From Streptomyces sp. F63 (GTDB lineage Bacteria; Actinomycetota; Actinomycetes; Streptomycetales; Streptomycetaceae), in NCBI RefSeq assembly GCF_018070345.1, contig NZ_JAGPXX010000001.1:124001-188000 (forward strand): a DNA stretch of 64,000 bases, written 5' to 3'. Positions within the stretch are counted from its first letter, which is position 1. Every line of letters begins with the position of its first letter. Of this stretch, positions 1 through 9,021 are shown piece after piece. The position numbers and the translations under genes were made by a program. The notes beneath the pieces were generated by a model. It did no database searches, had not been told where the DNA came from, and saw nothing but the letters and a program-made list of their open reading frames with translations.

Positions 1-211
1 CGCGCCATGACACCCGCGGCAGCGCCCGCCACGCCGCCCGCGATGACACCCGCACCCCGCGGAGGCCATACTTCCGCCTACCTCGGGAGCCCGCCGGGAT
101 GCGCGAGAGGGCGCGACAGGGCGCGGCAGGGGCCGGTGAGCGATACAGATCACCGGCCAGGCGCCTTCAAGCGGTCCTGGATCCTGGGTAATCTCAGGAA
201 TACTGATTAAG

Positions 212-225
212 TTACCGCTTAGTAA
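212..225. promoter_or_regulatory. Candidate operator upstream of the Fe-S oxidoreductase
   Basis: TTACCGCTTAGTAA has 4-bp inverted ends (TTAC/GTAA), and TTACCGC recurs directly downstream in an otherwise GC-rich leader. It lies about 30 bp before the start codon, the usual place for a repressor operator. The regulator is not identified. The rest of 1-255 shows no convincing gene. Confidence 0.35.
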
Positions 226-255
226 TTACCGCTCTCGCAGGTTCGAGGAGCCCTT

Positions 256-2535
256 ATGCAACTCGCCGCGATCATCGTGTCGCTGGTCCTCACGGCGGTC
301 GGCGTTGCGCTCATCGCCCGTGCCGTCGTGCAGCTCTACCGCTTCGTCAAGATCGGCCAGCAGGTTCCCGCGGGCTCCCGCACCGACCAGCCGAAGCAGC
401 GCACCCTCACCCTGGTCAAGGAGTTCCTCGGCCACACCCGGATGAACCGCTGGGGCATCGTGGGCGTGGCGCACTGGTTCGTGGCCATCGGCTTCCTCAC
501 GCTGCCGCCCACCCTGGCGCAGGCCTACGGCCAGCTCTTCACCGCCGACTCGGTGCTGCCGGTCATCGGCGGCTGGCTGCCGTTCGAGATGTACGTCGAG
601 TTCATCGGCCTCGCCACCGTCCTCGGCATCGTCACGCTGATGGCCATCCGGCTGCTGAACCTGCCGGTCCGGGCCGGCCGCAAGTCGCGCTTCGCCGGCT
701 CCAAGGCCTGGCAGGCGTACTTCGTCGAGTACGTCATCCTCACCATCGGCCTGGCGATCCTGGTGCTGCGCGGCCTGGAGGGCGCCCTGCACCACGTCGA
801 CGGCTACGAGGCCGCGTACTTCGCCTCGTACCCGCTGGTGCTCGCCTTCGACGGGCTGTCCGTGGCGACGCTGCAGACCCTGGTCTACCTCTTCGCGATG
901 ATCAAGATCAGTGTCTCGATGATCTGGATGATCACCGTGGCGCTGAACACCAACATGGGCGTGGCCTGGCACCGCTTCCTGGCCTTCCCCAACATCTGGT
1001 TCAAGCGCGAGTCCAGCGGTGACGTGGCCCTCGGCGCCCTGCCCGTGATGGTCTCCGGCGGCAAGCCGATCGACTTCGAGGACCCGGACGAGGACGACCA
1101 GTTCGGCGTCTCCCAGGTCGAGCACTTCTCCTGGAAGGGCATCCTCGACTTCGCCACCTGCACCGAGTGCGGCCGCTGCCAGTCGCAGTGCCCCGCCTGG
1201 AACACCGGCAAGCCGCTCTCCCCGAAGCTGCTGATCATGTCGCTCCGCGACCACGCCCACGCCAAGGCCCCGTACCTGCTCGCGGGCGGCGGCAAGGACG
1301 AGGAGGGCAACGAGAAGGCCACCGAGGAGCAGCTCAAGGACGTCCCAGCCGCCGCGCTCGCCGAGGCCGAGCGGCCGCTGATCGGCACCCTGGAGGAGAA
1401 CGGCGTCATCGACCCGGACGTCCTCTGGTCCTGCACCACCTGCGGCGCCTGCGTCGAGCAGTGCCCCGTGGACATCGAGCACATCGACCACATCGTCGAC
1501 ATGCGCCGCTACCAGGTCATGATCGAGTCGTCGTTCCCGAGCGAGGCCGGGACGATGCTCAAGAACCTGGAGAAGAAGGGCAACCCCTGGGGCCTGGCCA
1601 AGAAGCAGCGGCTGGAGTGGACCAAGGAGGTCGAGGCCGAGACCGGCTTCGCCGTCCCGGTCGTCGGCCGCGACATCGAGGACCTGAGCGAGGTCGAGTA
1701 CCTCTACTGGGTCGGCTGCGCCGGCGCCCTGGAGGACCGCGCCAAGAAGACCACCAAGGCCTTCGCGGAGCTGCTGCACATGGCGGACGTCAAGTTCGCG
1801 ATCATGGGCGGCGACGAGAAGTGCACCGGTGACTCGGCCCGCCGCCTCGGCAACGAGTTCCTGTTCCAGCAGCTCGGCCAGGAGAACGTGGCCATGCTGA
1901 ACATGGCCTTCGGCGAGGACGACGAGGACGAGTCGACGAAACTCGACAAGTCCAAGAAGAAGATCGTCGCCACCTGCCCGCACTGCTTCAACACCATCGC
2001 CAACGAGTACCCGCAGCTCGGCGGCGAGTACGAGGTCATCCACCACACCCAGCTGCTCCAGCACCTGGTGGACGAGGGCAAGCTCGTGCCGGTGCACCCG
2101 GTCGAGGGCCTGATCACGTACCACGACCCCTGCTACCTGGGCCGGCACAACAAGGTCTACACCCCGCCGCGCGAGATCATCGCCAACGTGCCCGGCCTGC
2201 GGAACGAGGAGATGCACCGGCACAAGGAACGCGGCTTCTGCTGCGGCGCCGGCGGTGCCCGGATGTGGATGGAGGAGCGGATCGGCAAGCGCGTCAACAA
2301 CGAGCGCGTCGACGAAGCCCTCTCCCTCAACCCGGACATCGTCTCCACCGCCTGCCCGTTCTGCCTCGTCATGCTGACCGACTCGGTCAACGGCAAGAAG
2401 AACGACGGCAAGGCGAAGGAGGAGCTGAAGGTCGTGGACGTGGCCCAGCTGCTCCTGGAGTCGGTGAAGGCCCCCGCCGGACCGGAGGACGCCCCGGAGA
2501 CGACGGACGCGCCGGAGCCCGCCCCGGTCGACTGA
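256..2535 (+). CDS. Membrane-anchored Fe-S oxidoreductase (HdrD/GlpC-like, CCG domains)
   Basis: A 759-residue protein with several hydrophobic segments in the first ~230 residues, resembling the heme-b membrane subunit (NarI/HdrE type) fused to a soluble redox part. Two 4Fe-4S ferredoxin motifs follow: CTECGRCQSQCP at ~302 and CTTCGACVEQCP at ~393. Two cysteine-rich CCG half-domains come next (CPHC at ~575, CCGAGGARMW at ~663, CPFC near 700). This is the architecture of heterodisulfide-reductase-like quinone oxidoreductases that pass electrons from soluble donors (often ETF or a dehydrogenase) to the membrane quinone pool; the true donor is unknown. The ATG is preceded by GAGGAG at 245-250. 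It is monocistronic here, ending at a strong hairpin. Confidence 0.9.
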   Translation: MQLAAIIVSLVLTAVGVALIARAVVQLYRFVKIGQQVPAGSRTDQPKQRTLTLVKEFLGHTRMNRWGIVGVAHWFVAIGFLTLPPTLAQAYGQLFTADSVLPVIGGWLPFEMYVEFIGLATVLGIVTLMAIRLLNLPVRAGRKSRFAGSKAWQAYFVEYVILTIGLAILVLRGLEGALHHVDGYEAAYFASYPLVLAFDGLSVATLQTLVYLFAMIKISVSMIWMITVALNTNMGVAWHRFLAFPNIWFKRESSGDVALGALPVMVSGGKPIDFEDPDEDDQFGVSQVEHFSWKGILDFATCTECGRCQSQCPAWNTGKPLSPKLLIMSLRDHAHAKAPYLLAGGGKDEEGNEKATEEQLKDVPAAALAEAERPLIGTLEENGVIDPDVLWSCTTCGACVEQCPVDIEHIDHIVDMRRYQVMIESSFPSEAGTMLKNLEKKGNPWGLAKKQRLEWTKEVEAETGFAVPVVGRDIEDLSEVEYLYWVGCAGALEDRAKKTTKAFAELLHMADVKFAIMGGDEKCTGDSARRLGNEFLFQQLGQENVAMLNMAFGEDDEDESTKLDKSKKKIVATCPHCFNTIANEYPQLGGEYEVIHHTQLLQHLVDEGKLVPVHPVEGLITYHDPCYLGRHNKVYTPPREIIANVPGLRNEEMHRHKERGFCCGAGGARMWMEERIGKRVNNERVDEALSLNPDIVSTACPFCLVMLTDSVNGKKNDGKAKEELKVVDVAQLLLESVKAPAGPEDAPETTDAPEPAPVD

Positions 2536-2599
2536 CCACCGACGCCCTCCGCACGGCTCGTAAGGAGGAGCGGACGGCCCGACAGGGCCCTTCACGGAA

Positions 2600-2646
2600 C
2601 GACGGCCGGTGGCGCAGCACCTCGCGTGCTGTACCACCGGCCGTCG
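2600..2646. terminator. Hairpin terminator after the Fe-S oxidoreductase
   Basis: A perfect 13-bp inverted repeat (CGACGGCCGGTGG / CCACCGGCCGTCG) contains a second short stem (CAGCAC/GTGCTG). It begins 64 bp after the stop codon, with no U-run, as is usual in Streptomyces. Confidence 0.7.
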
Positions 2647-3071
2647 GCGTTCGCCGCACGGGGGCTCCCGCGGGCTCCGGCCCCCTCCCCCCGGCGCCCT
2701 CTCGGCCCCCGCGGGTGCGGGGTGTGCCGTATCTCGTGGTCGAGGCAGTGCGCTCCGCCCCGAGCGTGCTGTACCGGGCGGCGGCGACGTCGGGTACGGG
2801 CCGAACCAGCGGGGACGGCCGGCGACGCCCTGCGCCGGCGCCGGGCCCGGCCCGGTCCGCCCGGCCACGTCCGCCCGGTCCGGCCCGCCCGGCACCGGCC
2901 AGGTCCACCGTTCCATCAAAGACGGGCGCGCCCCGCACCCCCCGTCACGTACGACTCCTGCCGTACAACCCTCGCGCTCCCGCCACCGTCATATCGGCAG
3001 CGGGGAACGACGGGCCCTCCCCGGTCACACCCCCCGCGCCGGCCCGGCCCAGCTCGACAAGGAGCCGCTCA
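2647..3071. other. Intergenic region, no gene seen
   Basis: GC-rich leader between the terminator and the FG-GAP gene. The reading frames in it have no plausible start or family resemblance. The end (3059-3064, AAGGAG) is the ribosome binding site of the next gene. Confidence 0.6.
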
Positions 3072-4649
3072 GTGCACAAGAACCGTCCGGCCGCTCTCAC
3101 GGCGGCATCGTTACTCCTGCTGGCCGCCGCTGGGGTCGCCGGGGCTTCTCCGGCCCACGCGGGTGTTCACGACAGCATCCGCGCGAGTGACCGCAACTGC
3201 GACTTCAACGGCGACGGCCGCGACGACGTCCTCGTCGGTGCCCCGGGCGGCACGGTCAACGGCGACGCGGGCGCCGGCTACGTCACCGTCCAATACGGCA
3301 CCGCAGGAGGGCTCACGACCTCCAACGCCGTGATCCTCCACCAGGACAGCGCGGGAGTCCCGGGCGGGGCGGAACCCGGAGACGCCTTCGGCCAGGCCCT
3401 CGCCACCGGAGACCTGGACGGCGACGGCTACGACGACGCCGTGGTGGGCATCCCGCACGAGGCCATCGGCACCACGGCCGAAGCGGGCGGTGCCGTCGTC
3501 CTGTGGGGCTCCCCGCAGGGGCTCACCGGCAGCGGCTCGCTGTGGCTGGAGTCCACCTCACCCACCAAGGACCAGACCTTCGGCGCCGGACTCGCCGCGG
3601 CCCGCTTCTTCGAGGAGGGCAACGCGGGAGACCTGCTGGCCGTACTGGACCGCGACGGGCTGCAGCTGTACGCGTTCGAAGCCGCCCGGGACTTCTCCAT
3701 CCGCAGCGAGGGGCGCGACGGAAAGGCCGTGAAGGCCCGCACACCCGTCCTCCGCAACGACGCCGTCCAGGGCCTCGGCCGCTCCGGCCCGTCGGGCTCC
3801 GCACGGCTCGCCGCCGCACCCGCCCAGAACATCCGCCCCCGCGCCCTCACCACCGGCGACTACGACGGCAACGGCTGGGCCGACCTCGTCGTCGCGGGCG
3901 TGAGCACCGGCGCGGAGCCCGGCCACGGCTGGTCGATGTACTTCGCGGGCGGCCAGGACGCCCTGGCGTACCAGCGCGAGCTGCGCGGCGGCCCCGCCGC
4001 GGCCTCCGGCGACATCGACGGCGACGGTCTCGACGACCTCGTCACCGGCGAACCGAGCAGCCCCGACGACGGCGGCGACACGCTCACCGGCGGCCTCGTC
4101 GGCGTCTACTACGGCAGTGCGTCCGGCCCGGCCGGGCAGGGCGGCGCCACCGACCCGGAGACCCCGCCGCAGTGGTGGACCCAGGACTCCCCGGGCGTGC
4201 CCGGCGTGGCCGAACAGGGCGACGGCTGGGGCTCGGACCTCTCCGTCGCGGACACCGACGGAGACGGCTACGCGGACGTGGCGATCGGCGCCCCCGGCGA
4301 GGACATCGGCACGCTCGCGGACGCGGGCGCCGTGTGGGTGCTCCGCGGCGCGGCCGGCGGGCTGACCGCCACCGGCGTGCGGGACGTCAACCAGGACACC
4401 GCGAACGTGCCCGGCGCCCCGGAGACCTCCGACCGCTTCGGCGGCCAGGTCCGCCTCGCCGACCCCGACGGTGACGGCCGCCACCTGCTGCTGGCGGCGG
4501 CCCCGGGTGAGAACACCGACGACGGTGTGGTGTGGGTGCTCCCGTCGAACAGCGGCGGAGTGACCACCACCGGATCCTGGACGTACGGGGCGGGCTCCGT
4601 CTCGGCACCACCCGCGAACGCGCGCTACGGAGCGGCCGTCGACGAGTGA
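3072..4649 (+). CDS. Secreted FG-GAP repeat (integrin-like beta-propeller) protein
   Basis: A 525-residue protein from a GTG start with AAGGAG seven bases upstream; earlier in-frame starts lack such a site. Residues 1-30 form a Sec signal peptide ending ASPAHA. At least six FG-GAP blades carry the calcium-binding D-x-D/N-G-D-G pattern (DFNGDGRDD, DLDGDGYDD, DYDGNGWAD, DIDGDGLDD, DTDGDGYAD, DPDGDGR), so it should fold as an extracellular beta-propeller. Streptomyces genomes carry many such proteins of unknown ligand. A second one lies at 57506-58975. No catalytic domain is visible. Confidence 0.88.
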   Translation: MHKNRPAALTAASLLLLAAAGVAGASPAHAGVHDSIRASDRNCDFNGDGRDDVLVGAPGGTVNGDAGAGYVTVQYGTAGGLTTSNAVILHQDSAGVPGGAEPGDAFGQALATGDLDGDGYDDAVVGIPHEAIGTTAEAGGAVVLWGSPQGLTGSGSLWLESTSPTKDQTFGAGLAAARFFEEGNAGDLLAVLDRDGLQLYAFEAARDFSIRSEGRDGKAVKARTPVLRNDAVQGLGRSGPSGSARLAAAPAQNIRPRALTTGDYDGNGWADLVVAGVSTGAEPGHGWSMYFAGGQDALAYQRELRGGPAAASGDIDGDGLDDLVTGEPSSPDDGGDTLTGGLVGVYYGSASGPAGQGGATDPETPPQWWTQDSPGVPGVAEQGDGWGSDLSVADTDGDGYADVAIGAPGEDIGTLADAGAVWVLRGAAGGLTATGVRDVNQDTANVPGAPETSDRFGGQVRLADPDGDGRHLLLAAAPGENTDDGVVWVLPSNSGGVTTTGSWTYGAGSVSAPPANARYGAAVDE

Positions 4650-4670
4650 CACGACAGCACGGGCGCTCCG

Positions 4671-4708
4671 CCGCGGCCCGGCCGCCCTCCGGGGAGGCCG
4701 GGCCGCGG
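4671..4708. terminator. Terminator after the FG-GAP gene
   Basis: A 13-bp perfect inverted repeat (CCGCGGCCCGGCC / GGCCGGGCCGCGG) with a 12-nt loop, starting 21 bp after the stop. Confidence 0.75.
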
Positions 4709-5194
4709 CACGCCACCGTCCCCCGCCCGACGGCCCCGCGCGGAGCGCACGCGACGCCCGCGCACGAGATGGTGCATCCCCCCGTGGAAGCACCGCCCCG
4801 CCGCCGACTCGAAGGGAGTCTGCCAGCCGCCACTGACACTCCCCCCGCCCGCGCCCCGACGCGTCCCTTCCGGGCCACCGGAGAGACACCGGATCCTCCG
4901 GAACGGCACGCGGCATGCGGCACGCGGGCTCACGGCGCGGCACGCGACCCGCGGCACACCGCGCACGGACCACCGGGCGTCCGCCCCTGAGACCCCGACA
5001 GGTGTCAACTCCCCCGCCGCAACGCCCCGATGCCGGCGCCTCCTGCGGGACGGCGGACCGCCCGTATCACCATCACCCCTTCCCGCCTGGGGTTTTCCCC
5101 ACCGGGTCCCCCTAAGGGATGTCACAGGTAGGCAGCAATGCGGGGCCATTGGGGCCGTGCGCACACCTCGCCCCCGCCGACCAGGTACGTTCGA
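4709..5194. other. Intergenic region, no gene seen
   Basis: About 485 bp without a credible coding frame. It must hold the promoter of the downstream YIP1 gene, but I see no clear -10/-35 pair. Confidence 0.55.
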
Positions 5195-6148
5195 ATGGTG
5201 GCTGGATTCAGGATGGGACGCGGCCGGGACTCCCGCTCCGCGCAGCAGCAGGCCCCGCAGTACCGACAAGGGCAGCGGCAGCAGCCGTACGGACCGCCGT
5301 ACGGCGGTCAGCCCGCGCCCCCGCCCGCACCCCACGCCCCGCACCAGCAGTGGCCGGGACACGGCGGCGGCCAGGGCGCCCAGGGAGAGGGACCGGAGTA
5401 CTTCGGCGGCCACGATCCGCACTACGGGCCGGGCCCGGCCGCCAGCGGCGCCCCCGGGCGGGCGGCGCACGGCCACGACCCGTACGCCAACAACCCGGGC
5501 CACACCCAGGCGTTCTCCCTCGGCGACGCCCCGGACGCGTACGGCCCCGGCCCGGCCCACGGCGACGGCTACGACCCGTACGGCGGACAACCCGCCCCGC
5601 CCGCCGGCCCGCGGCTGCACTGGAAGCAGCTGCTGAGCGGCATCGTGTTCCGCCCCGGTGCCACCTTCTGGCAGATGCGCGACTACCCGGTGTGGGGCCC
5701 CGCGCTCACCGTCACCTTCCTCTACGGCATGCTCGCCGTCTTCGGCTTCGCGGATGCCCGCGAGGACGTGCTGAACGCCACCCTCTCCAACAGCATTCCG
5801 TGGGTCATCAGCAGTGGCATCGCGATCGTCATCAGTGCGCTGATCCTGGGAGCCGTCACCCACACCCTCGCCCGCCAGCTCGGCGGCAACGGCTCCTGGC
5901 AGCCGACCGTGGGCCTCTCCATGCTGATCATGACGATCACGGATGCCCCGCGGCTCGTCCTCGCGATGTTCATGAGCGGCGACAACACCGTGGTGCAGGT
6001 GGTGGGATGGCTGACCTGGCTGGCGGCCGGCGCGCTCTTCACCTCGATGGTGAGCAAGTCGCACGACCTGCCGTGGCCGAAGGCCCTGGGCGCGTCGGCG
6101 ATCCAGCTGGCGGCGCTGCTGGCCCTGCTGAAACTGGGAACGTTCTAG
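5195..6148 (+). CDS. YIP1-family membrane protein with a long Pro/Gln/Gly-rich N-terminus
   Basis: The first ~135 residues are low complexity (Q, P, G, Y, H), typical of cytosolic tails of actinobacterial membrane proteins. From LHWKQLLSGIVFRPGATFWQ onward there is a YIP1-type domain with about five transmembrane helices, ending at a hydrophobic C-terminus. YIP1-family proteins are integral membrane proteins; the bacterial role is unknown. ATG 5195 (adjacent GTG 5198) was preferred to the upstream ATG at 5138 because the intervening residues are unlike the rest. No ribosome binding site is evident, so a leaderless transcript is possible. Confidence 0.78.
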   Translation: MVAGFRMGRGRDSRSAQQQAPQYRQGQRQQPYGPPYGGQPAPPPAPHAPHQQWPGHGGGQGAQGEGPEYFGGHDPHYGPGPAASGAPGRAAHGHDPYANNPGHTQAFSLGDAPDAYGPGPAHGDGYDPYGGQPAPPAGPRLHWKQLLSGIVFRPGATFWQMRDYPVWGPALTVTFLYGMLAVFGFADAREDVLNATLSNSIPWVISSGIAIVISALILGAVTHTLARQLGGNGSWQPTVGLSMLIMTITDAPRLVLAMFMSGDNTVVQVVGWLTWLAAGALFTSMVSKSHDLPWPKALGASAIQLAALLALLKLGTF

Positions 6149-6211
6149 GCCTGGGCAGACCGCCACGGGGACGGCGGCGCGCGCCGCCGTCCGCACCGCG
6201 GAAGCGAACGG

Positions 6212-6250
6212 GGAGGGGCCCCGCCCGGTACGGCCGGGCGGGGCCCCTCC
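6212..6250. terminator. Bidirectional terminator between YIP1 gene and dcd
   Basis: A 17-bp perfect inverted repeat (GGAGGGGCCCCGCCCGG with its complement) around a 5-nt loop, between two convergent genes; it can serve both. Confidence 0.85.
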
Positions 6251-6314
6251 TCACCTCCTCACCTCCACGCCTCCTCGTCGGCCGGGTGATTCCGGCCGGG
6301 CGAGCGAGACTCCC

Positions 6315-6890
6315 TCAGACCTGCGTCCGGTGGAAGCGGAGATACGAGCGGGAGGGGGTCGGTCCGCGCTGGCCCTGGTAACGGGAGCCGTAGCGCTCGG
6401 AACCGTAGGGGTGCTCCGCCGGCGAGGCGAGCTTGAACATGCAGAGCTGCCCGATCTTCATCCCGGGCCACAGCTTGATGGGAAGCGTGGCCATATTGGA
6501 CAGTTCGAGCGTCACATGGCCGGAGAAACCGGGATCGATGAAACCGGCCGTGGAGTGGGTCAGCAGCCCGAGCCGGCCGAGGCTGGACTTGCCCTCCAGC
6601 CGGGAGGCGAGATCGTCCGGCAGCGTAATGACCTCGTAGGTCGAGGCGAGCACGAACTCGCCCGGGTGCAGGATGAACGCCTCGTCCCCCTCCGGCTCGA
6701 CGAGCCGCGTCAGATCGGGCTGTTCCACGGCGGGGTCGATGTGGGGGTACCGGTGGTTCTCGAACACCCGGAAGTAGCGGTCCAGCCGCACGTCAATGCT
6801 CGACGGCTGGACCATGGCGGGATCGTAGGGATCGATCCGCACCCGCCCCGCGTCGATCTCGGCCCGGATGTCCTTGTCGGAGAGCAGCAC
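6315..6890 (-). CDS. dcd: dCTP deaminase
   Basis: A 191-residue protein matching dCTP deaminase along its whole length. The start [12 protein letters not shown], the segment [12 protein letters not shown] and the active-site block [20 protein letters not shown] are characteristic, as is the C-terminal [16 protein letters not shown]. It deaminates dCTP to dUTP, supplying precursor for thymidylate synthesis in the cytosol. It is transcribed alone, towards the shared terminator at 6212-6250. Confidence 0.97.
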   Translation of the reverse strand: MLLSDKDIRAEIDAGRVRIDPYDPAMVQPSSIDVRLDRYFRVFENHRYPHIDPAVEQPDLTRLVEPEGDEAFILHPGEFVLASTYEVITLPDDLASRLEGKSSLGRLGLLTHSTAGFIDPGFSGHVTLELSNMATLPIKLWPGMKIGQLCMFKLASPAEHPYGSERYGSRYQGQRGPTPSRSYLRFHRTQV

Positions 6891-7028
6891 GGACCGAAGA
6901 TTACGCGGCCGGTGCGGGCCCGGCCCAATCGCCCCGGGCCCGCCGCCGCGCTCTCCGCTCGCCGCGGGCTCACGCTCCGCTCAACGGCCGCCCGGGGACA
7001 GCCGGAAGAGCGGAGCCGCCCGCTCCCG

Positions 7029-7193
7029 CTAGCGCTTCCCCCGCCCCACCGGCACCGAGTGCCGCAGCCGGGCGCAGCGCGGACACCGCAGCAGCCGGCC
7101 GGGTCCGAGCCTGCCACTGCCGAGGTTCTGCATCGGGAACGAAGCGGTGCTGAAAACGTGCCCTTCGGCACAGCGGACGACGGTGTGCTGCAT
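7029..7193 (-). CDS. Small zinc-ribbon-like protein (54 aa)
   Basis: A 54-residue protein starting MQHTVVRCAEGHVFST with AAAAGGACT just upstream of the ATG. Cys/His pairs CAEGH and CPRC, about 35 residues apart, suggest a four-ligand zinc ribbon, and the C-terminus is basic. I recall similar short proteins as common in streptomycetes; function unknown. It lies just upstream of tRNA-Gly on the opposite strand, so it belongs to the chromosome and not to the integrated element. Confidence 0.7.
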   Translation of the reverse strand: MQHTVVRCAEGHVFSTASFPMQNLGSGRLGPGRLLRCPRCARLRHSVPVGRGKR

Positions 7194-7492
7194 CGAGTCC
7201 TTTTCCCCAATCCCCATCAAGCGTGGACGGACGAAGGCCACATTAGGGGATGGACCCGACGCCACCGGAGGCGGCTCTCCGCCCCACCGTATGCCCCAAC
7301 TCCCCTGCCCCATAACAACTCCCGCCCCCCACCCTCCACGCCCTCGCGGCCCCGTCCGCCCGGACCCCGGCCCGCCCCGGACAGCCGGACCCACCCGTGC
7401 CCAAACAACGCAAAAGACCCCACGGCTCGTACGCCGGGGGTCACGATGGGGTACAGTATGCGACGGTGAAGCGCCTCCAACGGCTCTTCCCC
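7194..7492. other. Intergenic region before tRNA-Gly
   Basis: About 300 bp without a gene. It contains a GACCCC...GGGGTC hairpin near 7410-7441 and a possible -10 hexamer (TACAGT) near 7452 that would suit the tRNA promoter. Confidence 0.45.
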
Positions 7493-7566
7493 GCGGGTGT
7501 AGTTTAATGGTAGAACATGAGCTTCCCAAGCTCAGAGCGCGGGTTCGATTCCCGTCACCCGCTCCA
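7493..7566 (+). tRNA. tRNA-Gly (anticodon CCC)
   Basis: A complete cloverleaf with encoded CCA. The acceptor stem is GCGGGTG/CACCCGC, the anticodon stem TGAGC/GCTCA has loop TTCCCAA giving anticodon CCC, and the T-arm is GCGGG-TTCGATT-CCCGT. It stays intact because the integrated element restores the 3' half. It is the integration target of the AICE to its right, and the only copy of the half-site in this window with a D-arm and 5' acceptor. Confidence 0.95.
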
Positions 7567-7568
7567 CG
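7523..7568 (+). repeat. Attachment site att1 (attL), 3' half of tRNA-Gly
   Basis: This 46-bp segment, from the anticodon loop to 2 bp past CCA, recurs exactly at 24274, 26243, 28246 and 29368, and in decayed form at 20123 and 25214. Tyrosine recombinases of AICEs typically recombine at such tRNA 3' ends. The int gene begins within 60 bp, so this is the left junction. Confidence 0.93.
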
Positions 7569-7571
7569 ACG

Positions 7572-7605
7572 AAGGCCCAGGTCACAGACCCGGGCCTTGT
7601 TTGTT
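7572..7605 (+). terminator. tRNA-Gly / att-associated terminator
   Basis: AAGGCCC...GGGCCTT stem followed by TGTTTGTTG. Equivalent hairpins follow every intact att copy (24322, 26292, 28294, 29415), so the terminator travels with the att unit. Confidence 0.75.
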
Positions 7606-7627
7606 GTCCGCACCTTCCGGCGCCGCT

Positions 7628-8803
7628 CTAAGCGTCTCGTGCCAGATCCGTGCCAGAAGGGCCGTCGCCGGACCGCTCACGCGCCGTACTGTCGCGCTGA
7701 TCACGCACCATCCGGTCCAGCCCGGCGGCGACCTCCCGTTGCCGTTCGAGGTCGGAGTGCTGGTAGATCAGCGCCGCCCGCTCCGAGGACTGGCCGGCCC
7801 GGACCATGGTGTCCTTGAGGGTGGCACCGGACCGGGTGGTCAGGGTGTGCCCGGTGTGCCGGAGGTCGTAGAACCGGAAGTCGTCCGGCAGCCCGACGGC
7901 GGCCCGTGCCCGGCGCCACTTCCGCCCGAAGGTGGAGCGTCGGAACGGCTTGCCCTTCTCCCCCACGAAGAGGAGCCCGTCCGGGCCCTTCTCGGCGTAC
8001 CAGTCGAGATGCCGCCGCAGCTCGATGTGGAGGAACGGCGGCAGCACGACGCACCGCTTCCCGGCCTCCGACTTGGTCGGCCCTTCCGCCCGCTTCCCGG
8101 TGGTGAGCTCCGGGGCGGCCTTGCGGACGCGGACGGTCAGGGTGTCCAGGCCGACGTCCCGGCGCCGCAGCTCGGCCTGTTCCTCCGGGCGGAGCGGCCC
8201 GTACGCGCCGAGGTAGACCATCAGCCGCCAGCGCGGCCCGATGGCGGAGGCGAGCGCGTCCACCTGGTCCACGGTGGCGATGGGCCGCTCGGTGGCCACT
8301 TCCTTCCCGGCCCCGCGGATACGGCAGGGGTTCCGGCGGATCAACTCGTCCTCGGCGGCCGTCTCCAGGATGGCTTTGAGCAGCCGGTAGCTCTTGGCGA
8401 CCGTGGTCTCGGCCGCGGTGGCGTCGAGCCGTTCCGAGCGCCAGCTCCGCACGCGCGGCGGGGTGATCTGGTCCAGGTCGAGGGCGCCGAAGGTGGGAAG
8501 GATGTGCAGCCGGAGGAGTCGCCGGTATAGCTCCTCGGTCGTGGCCGACAGCCGCCGTTCCCTGACCCAGCGCAGGGCGTACTCCTCGAACGCCACCGCT
8601 CCCGCGTCCGGGTCCGCCCAATCACCGCGCCGGATCTCGGTCCGCTTCTCGGCAAGCCAGTCGTCAGCGTCGCGGGCCGTCTCGAAGGTGACGGGCGCCG
8701 GCCGCATCACGCCGTCCGGCCCCGGATAGCGGGCTTGGTAGCGCCCGGAGGGCAGTTTCCGCACGGCGCCAAAGGTGCGCCGCTTCCCTTTGCGGTTGGC
8801 CAT
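7628..8803 (-). CDS. int: Tyrosine recombinase (integrase) of the AICE
   Basis: A 391-residue site-specific recombinase. An N-terminal arm/core-binding region is followed by the catalytic domain with the Arg of GPLRPEEQ, the FYDLRHTGHTL box and nucleophilic Tyr in ERAALIYQHS. It should catalyse integration at the tRNA-Gly half-site and, with Xis, excision. Its 3' end lies 60 bp from att1, and its last codons overlap the arm-type repeat at 7638-7657. The start overlaps the xis stop (TGATG), implying translational coupling. A short relic of an int 3' end lies beside att3 at 26331. Confidence 0.95.
   Translation of the reverse strand: MANRKGKRRTFGAVRKLPSGRYQARYPGPDGVMRPAPVTFETARDADDWLAEKRTEIRRGDWADPDAGAVAFEEYALRWVRERRLSATTEELYRRLLRLHILPTFGALDLDQITPPRVRSWRSERLDATAAETTVAKSYRLLKAILETAAEDELIRRNPCRIRGAGKEVATERPIATVDQVDALASAIGPRWRLMVYLGAYGPLRPEEQAELRRRDVGLDTLTVRVRKAAPELTTGKRAEGPTKSEAGKRCVVLPPFLHIELRRHLDWYAEKGPDGLLFVGEKGKPFRRSTFGRKWRRARAAVGLPDDFRFYDLRHTGHTLTTRSGATLKDTMVRAGQSSERAALIYQHSDLERQREVAAGLDRMVRDQRDSTARERSGDGPSGTDLARDA
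7638..7657. repeat. Arm-type repeat pair, left end
   Basis: CGTGCCAGATCCGTGCCAGA, a tandem pair of GTGCCAGA. The same 20 bp occurs at 24145-24164 before att2, with one-base variants before att3, att4 and att5. Position and repetition fit integrase arm-binding sites; here they are embedded in the int 3' end. Confidence 0.65.
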
Positions 8804-9021
8804 CAGGCGGCCCTCCCGTACGGAGACCGGCGCCGACGCCGCCGCACCGGCCGTACGGTGTTGGCGTCGATGAAGGCCGCCAACTCGGATTCGGGGATGC
8901 GTACATGGCGGCCGACCTTGACGAAGGCCACGCGCCGCTCGGCGACCAGGCGGCGCGGGAAGCGCTCCGTCGTGCCCAGCCGCTCGGCGACCTCGGGCAC
9001 GGACAGCAGGCGGTCAGTCAT
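8803..9021 (-). CDS. xis: Excisionase / helix-turn-helix DNA-binding protein
   Basis: A 72-residue protein with a MerR/excisionase-like winged helix: LSVPEVAERLGTTERFPRRLVAERRVAFVKVGRHVRIPE, then an Arg-rich tail. Such proteins bend DNA at att sites and tip the integrase towards excision. It overlaps rep upstream by 8 bp and int downstream by one base, forming the rep-xis-int operon seen in pSAM2-type elements. Confidence 0.9.
   Translation of the reverse strand: MTDRLLSVPEVAERLGTTERFPRRLVAERRVAFVKVGRHVRIPESELAAFIDANTVRPVRRRRRRSPYGRAA

Noticed and set aside
7..210. 67-aa frame at the left edge
   Set aside because: No ribosome binding site, low-complexity Pro/Ala start and no domain.
226..2919. 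An 897-aa minus-strand frame opposite the Fe-S oxidoreductase and many similar long antisense frames
   Set aside because: High-GC third-position bias keeps antisense frames open; composition is Arg/Gly/Val-rich without domains.
7029..7613. Minus-strand frames reading RGAGDGNRTRALSLG across att1, and the same peptide at 26211-26405 and 28154-28405
   Set aside because: This is the familiar false translation of a tRNA 3' half; it recurs simply because att recurs.
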